A stretch of DNA of 64,000 bases from Tumebacillus sp. BK434 (GCF_004340785.1 NZ_SLXS01000001.1:744001-808000); one strand, 5' to 3'. Positions 15,445 to 24,214 are shown, counted from the first letter of the stretch. Numbers and translations: made by a program. The notes: generated from the letters alone by a model not told the origin.

Positions 15445-18394
15445 GCTGCCCGCCTCCTTCGATCTCCTCAGGGATCGGGATGTAGTCGTCGCGCTGCCAC
15501 TTCTCTTCGATCCGCACGCCGATCTGCGGCTGACGATTGCCGAAGCGGTGGTTCCATTTCGGCAACGGACGCTCGCCGCTCGCCTCCAGCACTTCCATCT
15601 TCACGCTCATCTCCTTGTAGTTCGGCGTGTGCGTGATCTTATCGTGGTAGGACGAGGTCAGCTTGTTCACCGCGCCTTCGCCGCGCGAGTTCATCGTGAT
15701 GTACAGCTCGCGTCCGCGCACGCGGTCGGTGACTTCGACATGGACTTTCACGCTGCCGTACGGGGAGGTCAACCGCACCAGCGCCCCGGAGCGAATCCCC
15801 CGCTCCTGCGCCAACTCCGGCGAGATCTCAAGCCATTCACGCGGCACTTTGTGCGTCAAGCCTTCCGATTTGTACGTCATGTTGCCTTCATGGAAATGCT
15901 CCAAGAGACGCCCGTTGTTCAAGTGCAGGTCGTACTCTTCGCCCGGATCGAACGGCGGCGTCCACTCCACCGGGAACAGGCGCGCCTTGTCATCGGGGAA
16001 CGCGAAGCGCTCGGTGAACAGGAGCGGCGTGGAGGCGCCATCCGGCTCGACCGGCCAGACCTGCGAATTCCAGCCTTCCAGACGGTCGTACGACACCCCG
16101 GCAAAAATCGGGGCCAGCGTCGCCGCCTCGTCCATGATCTCCGCCGGGCTCTGATAGTTCCAGTTCGCGCCGAAGCGGTTGGCGACCAGTTGAATGATCT
16201 CCCAGTCCGGCTTGGAATCGCCAAGGGGATCGAGCGCCTTGTAGAAGCGCTGGATGCGGCGTTCCGTATTGGTAAACGTGCCTTCTTTCTCCAGGCTCGG
16301 CGCGGCCGGCAGCACCACGTCGGCAAACTGCGCCGTGCGCGTGAAGAAGATGTCCTGCACGACGAAAAACTCCAGCTGCTCAAACGCCGAGTCGACATGG
16401 TTGGAGTTCGAATCGACCAGCCCCATGTCTTCGCCAAACAGATACATCGCCTTCAGTTTGCCGCTGTGGATCGTCTCGATCATCTGGTGGTTGTTCAGAC
16501 CCGGCTGCTTGGGCAGTGTGACGTTCCACGCCCGTTCATACTTGGAGCGCACTTCGTCGCTTTCCACCGCTTCGTAACCGGGGAACCAGGCCGGCATCGT
16601 GCCGAAGTCGCAGGCGCCCTGCACGTTGTTGTGGCCGCGCAGCGGGTAAGCTCCGGTGCCTTCGCGTCCGTAGTTGCCGGTGACGAGCAGCAGGTTGGAG
16701 ATCGCCGTCGAAGTGTCCGTGCCGCCCAAGTGCTGAGTGACGCCCATCGCCCAACAGATGCAGACCGATTTTGCATCGTGGATCATCGTCGCCACTTGGA
16801 TCAATTGCTCGCGCGTCATGCCCGTTTTTTCGCTGGCGTACTCCAAGGTGTACGGTTCGAGCGATGCTTTGTACTCCGCGAAGCCGTTGACGCGGCGCTG
16901 CAGGAACGCCTGATCTTCCCAGCCTTGATCGAGGATGTATTTCGTCACCGCCGACAGCCAGATCAGGTCGGTGCCAGGGTTCGGGCGCAGGAACAGGTCG
17001 GCGCGCTCGCCCAGCTCGTGTTTGCGCAGGTCGAGCACGAGCAGCTTCTGCCCGCGCAGCTTTTGCGCCCGCTTGATCCGGGTCGCCAGCACCGGATGCG
17101 ACTCGGCCGGGTTGGCCCCGACCACCACGACGAGGTCGGCGGCGGCGAGGTCGCGGATCGTGCCGGAGTCGCCGCCGATGCCCACGGTGCGCATCAGGCC
17201 GGCCGTCGCCGGGGACTGGCAGTAGCGCGAACAGTTGTCCACGTTGTTCGTGCCCATGATGGCGCGGGCGAACTTTTGGAAGATGTAGTTCTCTTCGTTG
17301 GAGCACTTCGACGACGCGATATAGCCGATCGAGTCCGGGCCGTATGTTTCTTTCACAGCACCCAGCTTCTCCCCGATCAGGTCGAGCGCTTCTTCCCACG
17401 TCGCTTCGACGAATCTGTCCCCTTGGCGGATCAAGGGCTTGGTCAGGCGCTCTTCGCTGTTGATGAAATCCCAGCCGAACTTGCCTTTGACACAGGTCGA
17501 GATGCCATTGACCGGCGCTTCCGCCTGCGGTTCGATCTTGAGGATCTTGCGGTCTTTCGTCCAGACTTCGAACGAGCAGCCCACCCCACAATACGTGCAG
17601 ACCGTCTTCGTGCGCTTGATGCGGTGGTCGCGCATCGCCGACTCGATCTCGGAGATCGCAAAGATCTCCTGATAGCCCGGCTCCACCGCTTTCGTCAAGT
17701 CGATCATCGGCAGGAGCAGATCGTTCGGGATGCCGGTCAGGTAGCCCGCTTCGCCGAGCATCGATTTTTCCATCAAAGCGTTGCACGGGCAGACGGTGAC
17801 GCAGTGCCCGCAGGAGACGCAGGAGCTTTCGTCGATCGGGCGCCCGTCGTCCCACAGCACGCGCGGGCGCTCCAGGCTCCAATCGATCGTCAGCGTCTCG
17901 TTGACCTGCAGATCCTGACACGCTTCCACGCAGCGTCCGCAGAGAATGCACTGGTCGGGCTCATAGCGATAGAACGGATGAGAGTTGTCCGGCGGATAAG
18001 GCTTGGGGGTGAATTCATATTTGTTGTGCTCGACCTGCAGGTAGTCGGCCGTGTTGTGGACTTTGCAGTTGCCGTTGTTGTTGTCGCACACCGTGCAGTA
18101 CAGCTCGTGATTTTGCAAGATCCGCTGCATCGCTTCCAACTGCGCCGCTTTTGCTTTCTCCGAGACGGAGTTGACCGTCATGCCCGGTTCTGCCAGCGTC
18201 GAGCAGGCGCGCTTTAACTCGCCGTCGATCTCGACCATGCAGGTGTCGCAGCTTTGGATCGGGCCGAGCTGGGTGTGGTAGCAGATGTTCGGCATGTAAA
18301 AATCATGCGCCTCTGCCGCCTGCAGCACCGACTGGCCGGGCTGGCAGGCAAATTCCTGATCGTTGATGCGTATGGTAAAAGGCTGTTCACTCAT
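15437..18394 (-). CDS. fdhF: Formate dehydrogenase, catalytic (alpha) subunit, molybdopterin and Fe-S protein
   Basis: A 985-residue cytosolic-type formate dehydrogenase oxidising formate to CO2. Domains in order: 2Fe-2S ferredoxin domain (C38, C49, C52, C64); a HisCys3 4Fe-4S site (H96, C100, C103, C110); two ferredoxin clusters (CILCGRCVEAC and CVSCGHCVTVCPC); the Mo-domain cluster CTYCGVGC; the bis-molybdopterin domains; and the C-terminal dinucleotide-binding domain. The Mo ligand is an ordinary Cys in NCSRYCQSP, so no selenocysteine is needed. There is no signal peptide. The start is placed at ATG 18394 (MSEQPFTIRIND); the longer frame to 18454 runs into the divergent fdhD promoter. The gene is first in an operon with DUF1641 and the HMA-like protein and divergent from fdhD, whose product it needs for cofactor sulfuration. 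Confidence 0.93.
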   Translation of the reverse strand: MSEQPFTIRINDQEFACQPGQSVLQAAEAHDFYMPNICYHTQLGPIQSCDTCMVEIDGELKRACSTLAEPGMTVNSVSEKAKAAQLEAMQRILQNHELYCTVCDNNNGNCKVHNTADYLQVEHNKYEFTPKPYPPDNSHPFYRYEPDQCILCGRCVEACQDLQVNETLTIDWSLERPRVLWDDGRPIDESSCVSCGHCVTVCPCNALMEKSMLGEAGYLTGIPNDLLLPMIDLTKAVEPGYQEIFAISEIESAMRDHRIKRTKTVCTYCGVGCSFEVWTKDRKILKIEPQAEAPVNGISTCVKGKFGWDFINSEERLTKPLIRQGDRFVEATWEEALDLIGEKLGAVKETYGPDSIGYIASSKCSNEENYIFQKFARAIMGTNNVDNCSRYCQSPATAGLMRTVGIGGDSGTIRDLAAADLVVVVGANPAESHPVLATRIKRAQKLRGQKLLVLDLRKHELGERADLFLRPNPGTDLIWLSAVTKYILDQGWEDQAFLQRRVNGFAEYKASLEPYTLEYASEKTGMTREQLIQVATMIHDAKSVCICWAMGVTQHLGGTDTSTAISNLLLVTGNYGREGTGAYPLRGHNNVQGACDFGTMPAWFPGYEAVESDEVRSKYERAWNVTLPKQPGLNNHQMIETIHSGKLKAMYLFGEDMGLVDSNSNHVDSAFEQLEFFVVQDIFFTRTAQFADVVLPAAPSLEKEGTFTNTERRIQRFYKALDPLGDSKPDWEIIQLVANRFGANWNYQSPAEIMDEAATLAPIFAGVSYDRLEGWNSQVWPVEPDGASTPLLFTERFAFPDDKARLFPVEWTPPFDPGEEYDLHLNNGRLLEHFHEGNMTYKSEGLTHKVPREWLEISPELAQERGIRSGALVRLTSPYGSVKVHVEVTDRVRGRELYITMNSRGEGAVNKLTSSYHDKITHTPNYKEMSVKMEVLEASGERPLPKWNHRFGNRQPQIGVRIEEKWQRDDYIPIPEEIEGGGQRG

Positions 18395-18447
18395 CAAAAT
18401 ACACCGCCTGTCCGAAACTTTCTGTAACAATTCAAGTATTGCCAGCT

Positions 18448-18476
18448 TTTGCATCCGAATACGCGACAGCTATAAT
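18448..18476 (+). promoter_or_regulatory. Sigma-A promoter of fdhD
   Basis: TTTGCA (18448-18453) and a perfect TATAAT (18471-18476) are separated by 17 bases on the + strand. The ATG of fdhD is 26 bases further on, behind AGGAGGTG. The divergent fdhF start lies only about 55 bases to the left, so any regulator here could act on both genes. Confidence 0.65.
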
Positions 18477-18501
18477 GGAAACACAGGAGGTGTGTTTCCC
18501 G

Positions 18502-19293
18502 ATGCACAAAGTCGTATCTCGTCAAGTGCTCACCTATCGGGACGGTGCCCTGGAGCACCGCGACGATCAGGTGGTGACCGAATATCCGCTGACGATCTTT
18601 TTGAACGATGAAGAATTTGCCACGCTGGTCTGCACACCGGAGCATCTGGAAAGCTTGACGGTGGGCTTTTTGGCGTCCGAAGGCGTGATCACCCGCTTCT
18701 CAGACATCAAAAGCGTACTCGTCGAGGAAGCGCGCGGCTTGGTGCATGTGGAAACTCACCGCATGAATGCGCTTTCACAAAATTTGCACTCGAAACGCTA
18801 CCTCACGTCCTGTTGCGGGAAAAGCCGCCAGAGCTTCTATTTCTACAACGATGCGAAGACGGCCAAGCGGCTCGCCGAGCGGCGCGTCCGGCTGACCGTG
18901 CAGGACTGCTTTGCCTTGATGCAGGCGATGCAGAGCGGCGCCGACATCTTCCGCGAGACGGGCGGCGTACACAACGCCGCGCTCTGCGACCGGTCGGGCA
19001 TCGTCCTCGCCCGCCTCGACATCGGCCGCCACAATGCGCTCGATAAGATCTACGGGCACTGCCTGCAGCATGACATCCCGCTCGATGACAAAGCGCTCGT
19101 CTTCTCCGGCCGCGTCTCCTCCGAAGTGCTGCTGAAAGCTGCCAAGATCGGCTGTGAAATCGTGCTTTCCAAATCAGCGCCGACCGAGCTCGCCCTTGAG
19201 CTGGCCGACGAGCTCGGCATCACCGTCGTCGGCTTTATCCGCAACCGGTCGTTAAACGTCTACACGCACCCGGACCGAATTGCGGTCGAATAA
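18502..19293 (+). CDS. fdhD: FdhD, formate dehydrogenase sulfurtransferase
   Basis: A 263-residue FdhD. The protein passes sulfur from a cysteine desulfurase to the bis-molybdopterin cofactor and is required for active formate dehydrogenase. Recognisable parts are TEYPLTIFLNDEEFATLVCTP near the N-terminus, the redox loop with C104 and C105 (SCCGKS), the FRETGGVHNAA motif and DIGRHNALDKIYG, the two best conserved stretches of the family. The loop has adjacent cysteines rather than the CxxC pair of the E. coli enzyme. ATG 18502 is chosen because AGGAGGTG lies about 10 bases upstream; the longer frame back to 18439 covers the promoter. Divergent from the formate dehydrogenase operon it serves. 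Confidence 0.93.
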   Translation: MHKVVSRQVLTYRDGALEHRDDQVVTEYPLTIFLNDEEFATLVCTPEHLESLTVGFLASEGVITRFSDIKSVLVEEARGLVHVETHRMNALSQNLHSKRYLTSCCGKSRQSFYFYNDAKTAKRLAERRVRLTVQDCFALMQAMQSGADIFRETGGVHNAALCDRSGIVLARLDIGRHNALDKIYGHCLQHDIPLDDKALVFSGRVSSEVLLKAAKIGCEIVLSKSAPTELALELADELGITVVGFIRNRSLNVYTHPDRIAVE

Positions 19294-19314
19294 GTTGAAT
19301 ATTCCATACGAGGT

Positions 19315-20520
19315 TTAAAATTCCTGCCGATAGCGACGCTGTGCCCCGAGAAAACAAGGCACGGCCAGCAGCGTCAGCAGCATCAGCAGGCCAAATACGA
19401 GCGGCCCTTGGCCAAAACCGAACCAGCCGAGCAACAGTCCCCCCGCCCACGGGCCGAAGCTTTGGCCGAGGAATGGAAAACCGCCCGCTCCGAAATACGC
19501 CCCGCGCAGATGTTCCGGGGCGATCTGGCCGATGATCACGTCGCCGATGATGAAGCAGAGGATCTCGCCGATCGTCATCACGACCATCGAGAGGATCAAA
19601 AGCACCACGCTGTCAAACAAGCCCAAGCCCCACAGCCCTGCTGCAAACAGCACGCCACCCGTCGTGAGCGCCGTGATCGCCGACCATTTCTTGGTCAGCC
19701 GGATCACCGGATATTGGAGCAGCACCACCGAGATCGTGTTGGTGAGCAGCAGATACGTATAGATCTTCACCCCGTCCACGAATCCGGGGGCGCTGCCGAG
19801 GTATTGGGCCAGCGTGGTTTCGATGTGGGCATAGGCGGAGTAGACAAACAGATTGCCGAGCAGGATGAGGCCAAACACTTTGTCTTTCGCGACGACTTTG
19901 ACCGTCTCAGCCAATGAGACCTGCTCCCCGCTGCCCGCTTTCTTGGGTTCGCCGTACAACTTCCATAATACGACTACCCCCACCCCGTATAGTGCATAGA
20001 TGCCGGCCGTGATCAACAGCGGCAGCGTCGACTGCGCGCTGCCGAGCATCACCCCGGCCAGCGGACCGAGCGCCGCCCCGAGGTTGATCGCAAAGTAGCG
20101 GGCGTTAAACACGCCAAGCTGCGCGTCGCTTGGCGTGATGTCGGTCAACAGCGCCCGCGCGGTCGGCTCAAACACGTTTCGGCCAAGCCCGGACAAGGCG
20201 CTCAAGAGCAGAAACGCCCACACCGCATCGGCCACCGCAAACAGAGCAAACACCCCTGCCCAGCCCAGCATCGACACCACCATCACCGGGTAGCGCCCCA
20301 CGCGGTCGGACAGCGTGCCGCCAAAAAAGGAAGCGAGCGTGCCGACCAGGAAGCTCGTCGCGAGGATCGTCCCGATCAGCTCCGGACTCAGTCCTTTCAC
20401 TTCATGCAGATAGATCGCCAGATAGGGCATCGTCATATAAAAGCCAGCCCGAGCAAAAAACGTCCCGATAATCACGCCCCAGGCCACCGGATGGAACCGC
20501 GAAATAATTTTTTCCAACAT
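19315..20520 (-). CDS. MFS transporter, DHA1 drug-efflux type
   Basis: About 401 residues with twelve predicted membrane helices. The loop between helices 2 and 3 carries the classic MFS motif A, GGTLSDRVGRYPVM, and the helix-5 region LSALSGLGRNVFEPTAR fits the DHA1 drug:H+ antiporter group. It is divergent from an AraC-family gene with an inverted repeat between them, so the regulator probably controls it in response to the exported compound; that is inferred from layout only. ATG 20520 has GGAAGGGG nine bases upstream; the ATG two codons earlier (20526) is only three bases from that box. Confidence 0.85.
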   Translation of the reverse strand: MLEKIISRFHPVAWGVIIGTFFARAGFYMTMPYLAIYLHEVKGLSPELIGTILATSFLVGTLASFFGGTLSDRVGRYPVMVVSMLGWAGVFALFAVADAVWAFLLLSALSGLGRNVFEPTARALLTDITPSDAQLGVFNARYFAINLGAALGPLAGVMLGSAQSTLPLLITAGIYALYGVGVVVLWKLYGEPKKAGSGEQVSLAETVKVVAKDKVFGLILLGNLFVYSAYAHIETTLAQYLGSAPGFVDGVKIYTYLLLTNTISVVLLQYPVIRLTKKWSAITALTTGGVLFAAGLWGLGLFDSVVLLILSMVVMTIGEILCFIIGDVIIGQIAPEHLRGAYFGAGGFPFLGQSFGPWAGGLLLGWFGFGQGPLVFGLLMLLTLLAVPCFLGAQRRYRQEF

Positions 20521-20541
20521 TTCCATTTACCCCTTCCCAAA

Positions 20542-20568
20542 TATACCTATGTGGGGTATAGTATATCA
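20542..20568 (-). promoter_or_regulatory. Extended -10 promoter of the MFS gene overlapped by an inverted repeat
   Basis: On the minus strand TGATATACT (20560-20568) is an extended -10. Directly downstream and touching it is the inverted repeat TATACCCCACATAGGTATA (20542-20560 read on the minus strand), with half-sites TATACC/GGTATA. The position would let a bound protein block the promoter. The ATACC...GGTAT layout around a C-rich centre resembles CsoR/CstR-family operators, but the AraC protein encoded alongside is an equally possible ligand. Confidence 0.5.
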
Positions 20569-20644
20569 CAGAAGCACAGTTCAGACTTCTCAGTTGTTGC
20601 GCTCTTGTCTTCTCAATTCCTAAGAGATAAGCGAGGCGGTTGTC

Positions 20645-21469
20645 ATGCCTTATTTGAAATTTGAATTGCCGAACAGTAAAATTCGCATCCTGCATCTTGA
20701 CCCGATGAAATCGGATGTCCTGCATACGCATCACGATGAATATCAGATCTCCATCCCCTTGGCCGGCGCTCCTTTCGTCGAGATGAACCGCTCGGAAGTG
20801 GTGCATATCACCCACTATCAGCGCCTCGTCACGATGCCGGAGACGACGCATCGCCATTATACGGAACGGCAGCCGGCGAAGCTGCTGCTGCTCGATGTGA
20901 AAGAGAAATTTCTGCAAAAAGTGCTCCGCGAGCGTCTGCACTGCGAGCCCGGCCCGATCGAGTTCGACCCGGTGGGCGAAGGTTCGTCCGACGGTTTCCG
21001 CAAGATCGCCGACGGGCTGCTCCGCCAGTCGATGCTCGGCGAGACCGATGCCTTGCAGCTGGCCGAGTGGGAGCTGGAGCTGGTCAACCTGCTCTTGTCA
21101 CTGCACCCCGGCTCCCACCACAATCTGTGGCTGTCCAGCGTGCCGGGCGAGATGCACCCGGCGCTGCAAAAAGTCCTCGAGTACATCCATGACACCTATG
21201 CGGAAGAAGTCTGCCTCGACTATTTGGCCGATATCTCCGGCATCTCCAAGTTCCATCTGATCCGCCTGTTCCGCGAAACGATCGGCCAGACGCCGAGCCA
21301 ATACGTCAACGAAGTGCGCCTGACCCGCGCTGTCGAGATGCTGACCGCCACCGACCGCGAAGTGACCGACGTGGCGCTCGACGCCGGGTTTGGCAGTTTG
21401 AGCACGTTCCACCGGGCGTTTAAGAAAAAGTATGGCATCAGCGCCGGCCAATATCGTAAAATCCGCTAA
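20645..21469 (+). CDS. AraC family transcriptional regulator with N-terminal cupin sensor
   Basis: A 274-residue regulator. Residues 1-100 form a small beta-rich cupin-like sensing domain rich in histidines (VLHTHHDEYQISIPLAG and MPETTHRHYTE), and residues 175-274 are the two-helix-turn-helix AraC DNA-binding domain (LADISGISKFHLIRLFRETIG, then VTDVALDAGFGSLSTFHRAFKKKYG). The His-rich sensor may bind a metal or small ligand. Start ATG 20645 follows a GCGAGGCGG box. It is divergent from a drug-efflux MFS gene and probably regulates it. It ends at a bidirectional terminator shared with the protease gene. Confidence 0.88.
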   Translation: MPYLKFELPNSKIRILHLDPMKSDVLHTHHDEYQISIPLAGAPFVEMNRSEVVHITHYQRLVTMPETTHRHYTERQPAKLLLLDVKEKFLQKVLRERLHCEPGPIEFDPVGEGSSDGFRKIADGLLRQSMLGETDALQLAEWELELVNLLLSLHPGSHHNLWLSSVPGEMHPALQKVLEYIHDTYAEEVCLDYLADISGISKFHLIRLFRETIGQTPSQYVNEVRLTRAVEMLTATDREVTDVALDAGFGSLSTFHRAFKKKYGISAGQYRKIR

Positions 21470-21492
21470 CGATTGATCGACGGGGAAAATAA

Positions 21493-21530
21493 CAAGAACC
21501 GCACAGCCGACGCTGTGCGGTTCTTGTTTT
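21493..21530. terminator. Bidirectional terminator between the AraC and protease genes
   Basis: Perfect 15-bp stem with arms 21493-21507 and 21512-21526 (arm CAAGAACCGCACAGC) and a 4-base loop. It has TTTT on the + side and TTATTTT on the minus side, so it can end both convergent transcripts. The stop codon of the protease gene lies in its right flank. Confidence 0.9.
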
Positions 21531-23454
21531 ATGGCAGTGCCACGCTGTGCAACGTGTGAAAGCGTTTGGTCAGGTCGGTCAGATCCAGCCAGAACTCGCC
21601 GTTTTCCATTTCTTTGGATTCGAGTTTGCCGGTGAAAAACGCTTTGTTGTACTTACGGCCGTAACGGCCCCACGGGTTGCGAAGTTTGATTTCTTTCACC
21701 CCGCCGTTGTCCCGGTAGCCGAGCACCGCGTAGGCATGGCGCCCGACAAGGCCTTTCGCCACCTCTTCGCCGCCGCTGTGGCCTTTGCTGAAGATGCCTT
21801 TTTTCGGTGAGGCGATCTTTTCGTTGGAGGAGATCGCCATCGGATGCCCGTTGTCTACCCCGTGCTTGATGCTGTTATACGTATCGAGCTGCGTCTGTGA
21901 ATACTTCCCGGTGCCCCGCTTCCCGGAATAGTGACCGGAGCCTTCAATATAAGTTCGAAACAGCTTGGCCGTCGGTTTACTGACGCCCGATTTGATCAGG
22001 AACGCTTCGATTTCCTCCGGATAGACGTGGTTTTGATCTTTGTGCAGCTTTTCGATACCGGTCATCAGATCCGGCTTCATCACTTCAATCTGCTGCGTCG
22101 CATTTAAGGTCTTGAGAAACGGGCCGTACATCAGCAGCGCCCCCTGCTTGGCGATGTCATCATAGGTCTGCACCGTTCGCGTGGTACCGGCATGGCCGGT
22201 CAAATGCTCATAGGCGATCCAGGCAAAACCGCCGGCGATCTGTTCGACCGTGTTCTCTTTCAGCGGTACCCGTTCCTCCGACGTGCCGTAATAGCCGGCC
22301 GCCGCATACGCTTTTTCCAGCATTTGCACCCAGAGCGAGCCTTGCGCGTGTTCGTCTCTTTTGTCAGCGCCCTTGTTGCGCCTGACCACCGATTTTTCAA
22401 GGGTGATTTCGCGCGCGGTAAATGTCTTGGCGCCATTTTTCGACTCCACGTCGTACAGTTTGACGGTGACAGTGCCATTGCCATTGTCGCGCATCATGTC
22501 GGTGATCAGCTGCGGCGATTTGTTGACCAGCCCGAGCACGGCTGCCAGCAGGTAACAATCCCCGATATACCCTTGCTTTACATCTTCCGGCTTCGGCGGA
22601 TGCGGAAACAGCGGATGAACCTCCCCGCCATCTTCCGGCTTCTCATAGTAGAGCTCCGCATCTTGCTTCATGGTGTTAAAATACGCCACGGCGGTGCGCA
22701 GCACATACCCCTCTTTGAACGACAGATAGTTCTTCGATCCGATCATCTCGGCGCTGGGACGCACTTTGTAGAAATCGTCCGCCTTTAAGCCAGATGGGCC
22801 GGTCGCCGATTCTTCGTATTCGCAGAGATAGCCTTTTTTCGCCACGCCGATCGTATTGCCGGTCTCGTCCAGAATGCGTTCGTTGGTGGAGAAGAACCCG
22901 CCGTGCACCTTATCGCTGACTTCCTTCTTTTTCGAAAGTTCAGGATTTGCCACGCGCTCCTCCGGCAGGCTCGGCACCAGCGTCCCGGAACCGTCCATCT
23001 CTTTCCACTCCACGCCTATTTTGCGCAACAAATCGTTGAGTGCACTGGCGCGTTTCGCCCAGAGATTCAGCACTTCCGGTTGTGCAGAGGCGCCTGCTGC
23101 TAAGAATTCTTGCTGCCATTTTGAGATATGGGGGTTAAGTTCCAGCAGAAGCTGCTCCCGCTTGCCGCTAGCGGCAGGCTGGAGCTTGGAATACGCATCG
23201 GCAAGCGCGCAAATACGCCCCCAGGTGCCCTTTTCAGCAGCATCCGGCAGGCCTGACCAAGTCGTCCACGCAGCAGGCACGCGCTGGATCGGCATCTGGT
23301 TTTGTATAAATTGTGCGGTCTTCTGGTTGCCCGCACTTCGCTGCATCTGTAACAGCAATTGCTGGGCGCCGGAAGCCTGTTGAAGCTGGGCAGAAGATGA
23401 AACGGGCCGCGCTTGGCTGCTCGGCCCCGATCCTTTCGGTACAGTTGTGCGCAT
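21529..23454 (-). CDS. Calpain-family (C2) cysteine protease with N-terminal effector-type motif
   Basis: A 641-residue protein. Residues 300-600 are a calpain-type papain fold with all catalytic residues: C300 in QGYIGDCYLLAA, H573 in VGRHAYAVLGY and N593 in LRNPWG. The Cys-His spacing is longer than in animal calpains, implying an insertion. The first 60 residues are Gln/Ser-rich and contain LLLQMQRSAGNQKTAQF. This LQRxxGN-like motif is familiar from the N-termini of many secreted toxin or contractile-injection-associated proteins (often with DUF4157); that is family knowledge, not proof. There is no classical signal peptide. ATG 23454 is chosen because AATGAGGT lies 8-9 bases upstream; the frame is open further right but only across the universal stress gene. 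Apparently a single-gene unit with its own promoter. Confidence 0.8.
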   Translation of the reverse strand: MRTTVPKGSGPSSQARPVSSSAQLQQASGAQQLLLQMQRSAGNQKTAQFIQNQMPIQRVPAAWTTWSGLPDAAEKGTWGRICALADAYSKLQPAASGKREQLLLELNPHISKWQQEFLAAGASAQPEVLNLWAKRASALNDLLRKIGVEWKEMDGSGTLVPSLPEERVANPELSKKKEVSDKVHGGFFSTNERILDETGNTIGVAKKGYLCEYEESATGPSGLKADDFYKVRPSAEMIGSKNYLSFKEGYVLRTAVAYFNTMKQDAELYYEKPEDGGEVHPLFPHPPKPEDVKQGYIGDCYLLAAVLGLVNKSPQLITDMMRDNGNGTVTVKLYDVESKNGAKTFTAREITLEKSVVRRNKGADKRDEHAQGSLWVQMLEKAYAAAGYYGTSEERVPLKENTVEQIAGGFAWIAYEHLTGHAGTTRTVQTYDDIAKQGALLMYGPFLKTLNATQQIEVMKPDLMTGIEKLHKDQNHVYPEEIEAFLIKSGVSKPTAKLFRTYIEGSGHYSGKRGTGKYSQTQLDTYNSIKHGVDNGHPMAISSNEKIASPKKGIFSKGHSGGEEVAKGLVGRHAYAVLGYRDNGGVKEIKLRNPWGRYGRKYNKAFFTGKLESKEMENGEFWLDLTDLTKRFHTLHSVALP

Positions 23455-23494
23455 CACGGTCAACCTCATTGAATTAATGGTATTTTGCAATTTA

Positions 23495-23503
23495 ATTATA
23501 CCA
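23495..23503 (-). promoter_or_regulatory. Extended -10 promoter of the calpain-like protease gene
   Basis: TGGTATAAT on the minus strand is a perfect extended -10, about 40 bases upstream of the chosen ATG. No good -35 is present at 16-18 bases. It lies immediately after the stop codon of the universal stress gene. Confidence 0.5.
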
Positions 23504-23516
23504 TGTGCGGACGAAG

Positions 23517-23960
23517 TTAGCGAACGATTAAAACGGGCAGTTTGGCGTAGTGCAGGACTTTTGCCGAAACGCTGCCGAGCAGCACCGATTCCACGACGCC
23601 ATGCCCTTCTGCGCCGAGCACGAGCAGATCGTAACCGCCCGCTTCCGCTTCTTTGAGAATTACGTCGGACGGCACGCCCAGCTTGGTGAGATGCGCGACG
23701 CGCTCTTGGTGCGGAAACTGCTCGACCGCACGGGTGGCCGGGGTGATCTCCGGGTTCGCGCTGTCCCCCGCGTTCAAGTCGTAGTCGAACTGATAGCCGA
23801 CCGGAGCGTACGCCGCGACAACCGATGCGGCGAGCGGCTGGTGAGCGTACAGGAAGGTGATCTTCGCTTCCGGCAGCGCGTCGTGCATCTCTTTCGCCCA
23901 CTGGAGTGCTTTGTCGGATGCTTTAGAGCCGTCAACAGCCACGAGAATGTTTTTATACAT
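23517..23960 (-). CDS. Universal stress protein (UspA family)
   Basis: A 147-residue single-domain Usp protein. It opens with MYKNILVAVDGSKASDKAL and closes with the ATP-binding motif GAEGHGVVESVLLGSVSAKV, then LPVLIVR, the standard layout of the ATP-binding class. Such proteins bind ATP in the cytoplasm and help survival under starvation or other stress; the specific role is unknown. ATG 23960 follows a GAGGAGG box by 8 bases, which decides the start against a much longer open frame. It is separated from the upstream SnoaL-like gene by about 290 bases containing a terminator, so it is transcribed alone. Confidence 0.92.
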   Translation of the reverse strand: MYKNILVAVDGSKASDKALQWAKEMHDALPEAKITFLYAHQPLAASVVAAYAPVGYQFDYDLNAGDSANPEITPATRAVEQFPHQERVAHLTKLGVPSDVILKEAEAGGYDLLVLGAEGHGVVESVLLGSVSAKVLHYAKLPVLIVR

Positions 23961-24086
23961 GTGAGTTTCCTCCTCCGAAATCTGTCTCTTCGTTTCTGCC
24001 TTCATTGTACGTCTTCGCAAGGCGGCTGTAAGTCGGGAGGTTCCCTGATTTGTGGCGGGAAACACCCTGAGCGAGGATAAACAGGC

Positions 24087-24114
24087 AAAAAAAGACCCTC
24101 GCATCTGCGAGGGT
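24087..24114 (-). terminator. Intrinsic terminator downstream of the assembly-line operon
   Basis: Eight-bp stem (24095-24102 with 24107-24114, core CCCTCGC/GCGAGGG, loop ATCT) followed on the minus strand by seven T residues (24087-24093). It is the first good terminator after the NRPS-acylase-GNAT-SnoaL run and probably marks the end of that transcript. Confidence 0.8.
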
Positions 24115-24198
24115 TACGGCAAGGCGCCGATTCAATTTGGAAGATATCGGGTTAGGCTTCTTCTCTTTCACTATAAGACAGATCGACAGCCTTTTCTA

Positions 24199-24214
24199 TC
24201 AGGGAATTCCCTGA
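24199..24214. repeat. 16-bp perfect palindrome in the 23961-24247 gap
   Basis: TCAGGGAATTCCCTGA is a perfect palindrome. Related partial copies lie nearby: TTCCCTGA around 24041-24050, a GGGAAACACCCTGA stretch around 24058-24071, and TCAGGG twice around 24222-24237. Apart from these motifs and the terminator, nothing gene-like is convincing in this gap of about 290 bases. The repeats could be protein-binding sites or an RNA structure in the 3' region of the operon. Confidence 0.6.

Noticed and set aside
17215-17250. Selenocysteine in formate dehydrogenase
   Set aside because: The Mo-ligand position is a Cys codon in NCSRYCQSP; no in-frame TGA or SECIS is needed.
23455-23901. 149-residue N-terminal extension of the calpain-like frame
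   Set aside because: It lies over the universal stress gene in another frame, is Arg-rich and without motif, and a ribosome site plus extended -10 promoter support the start at 23454.
21529-24114. An extracellular contractile injection system locus around the calpain-like gene
   Set aside because: No tail, sheath, baseplate or AAA gene is present; only the N-terminal motif hints at delivery.
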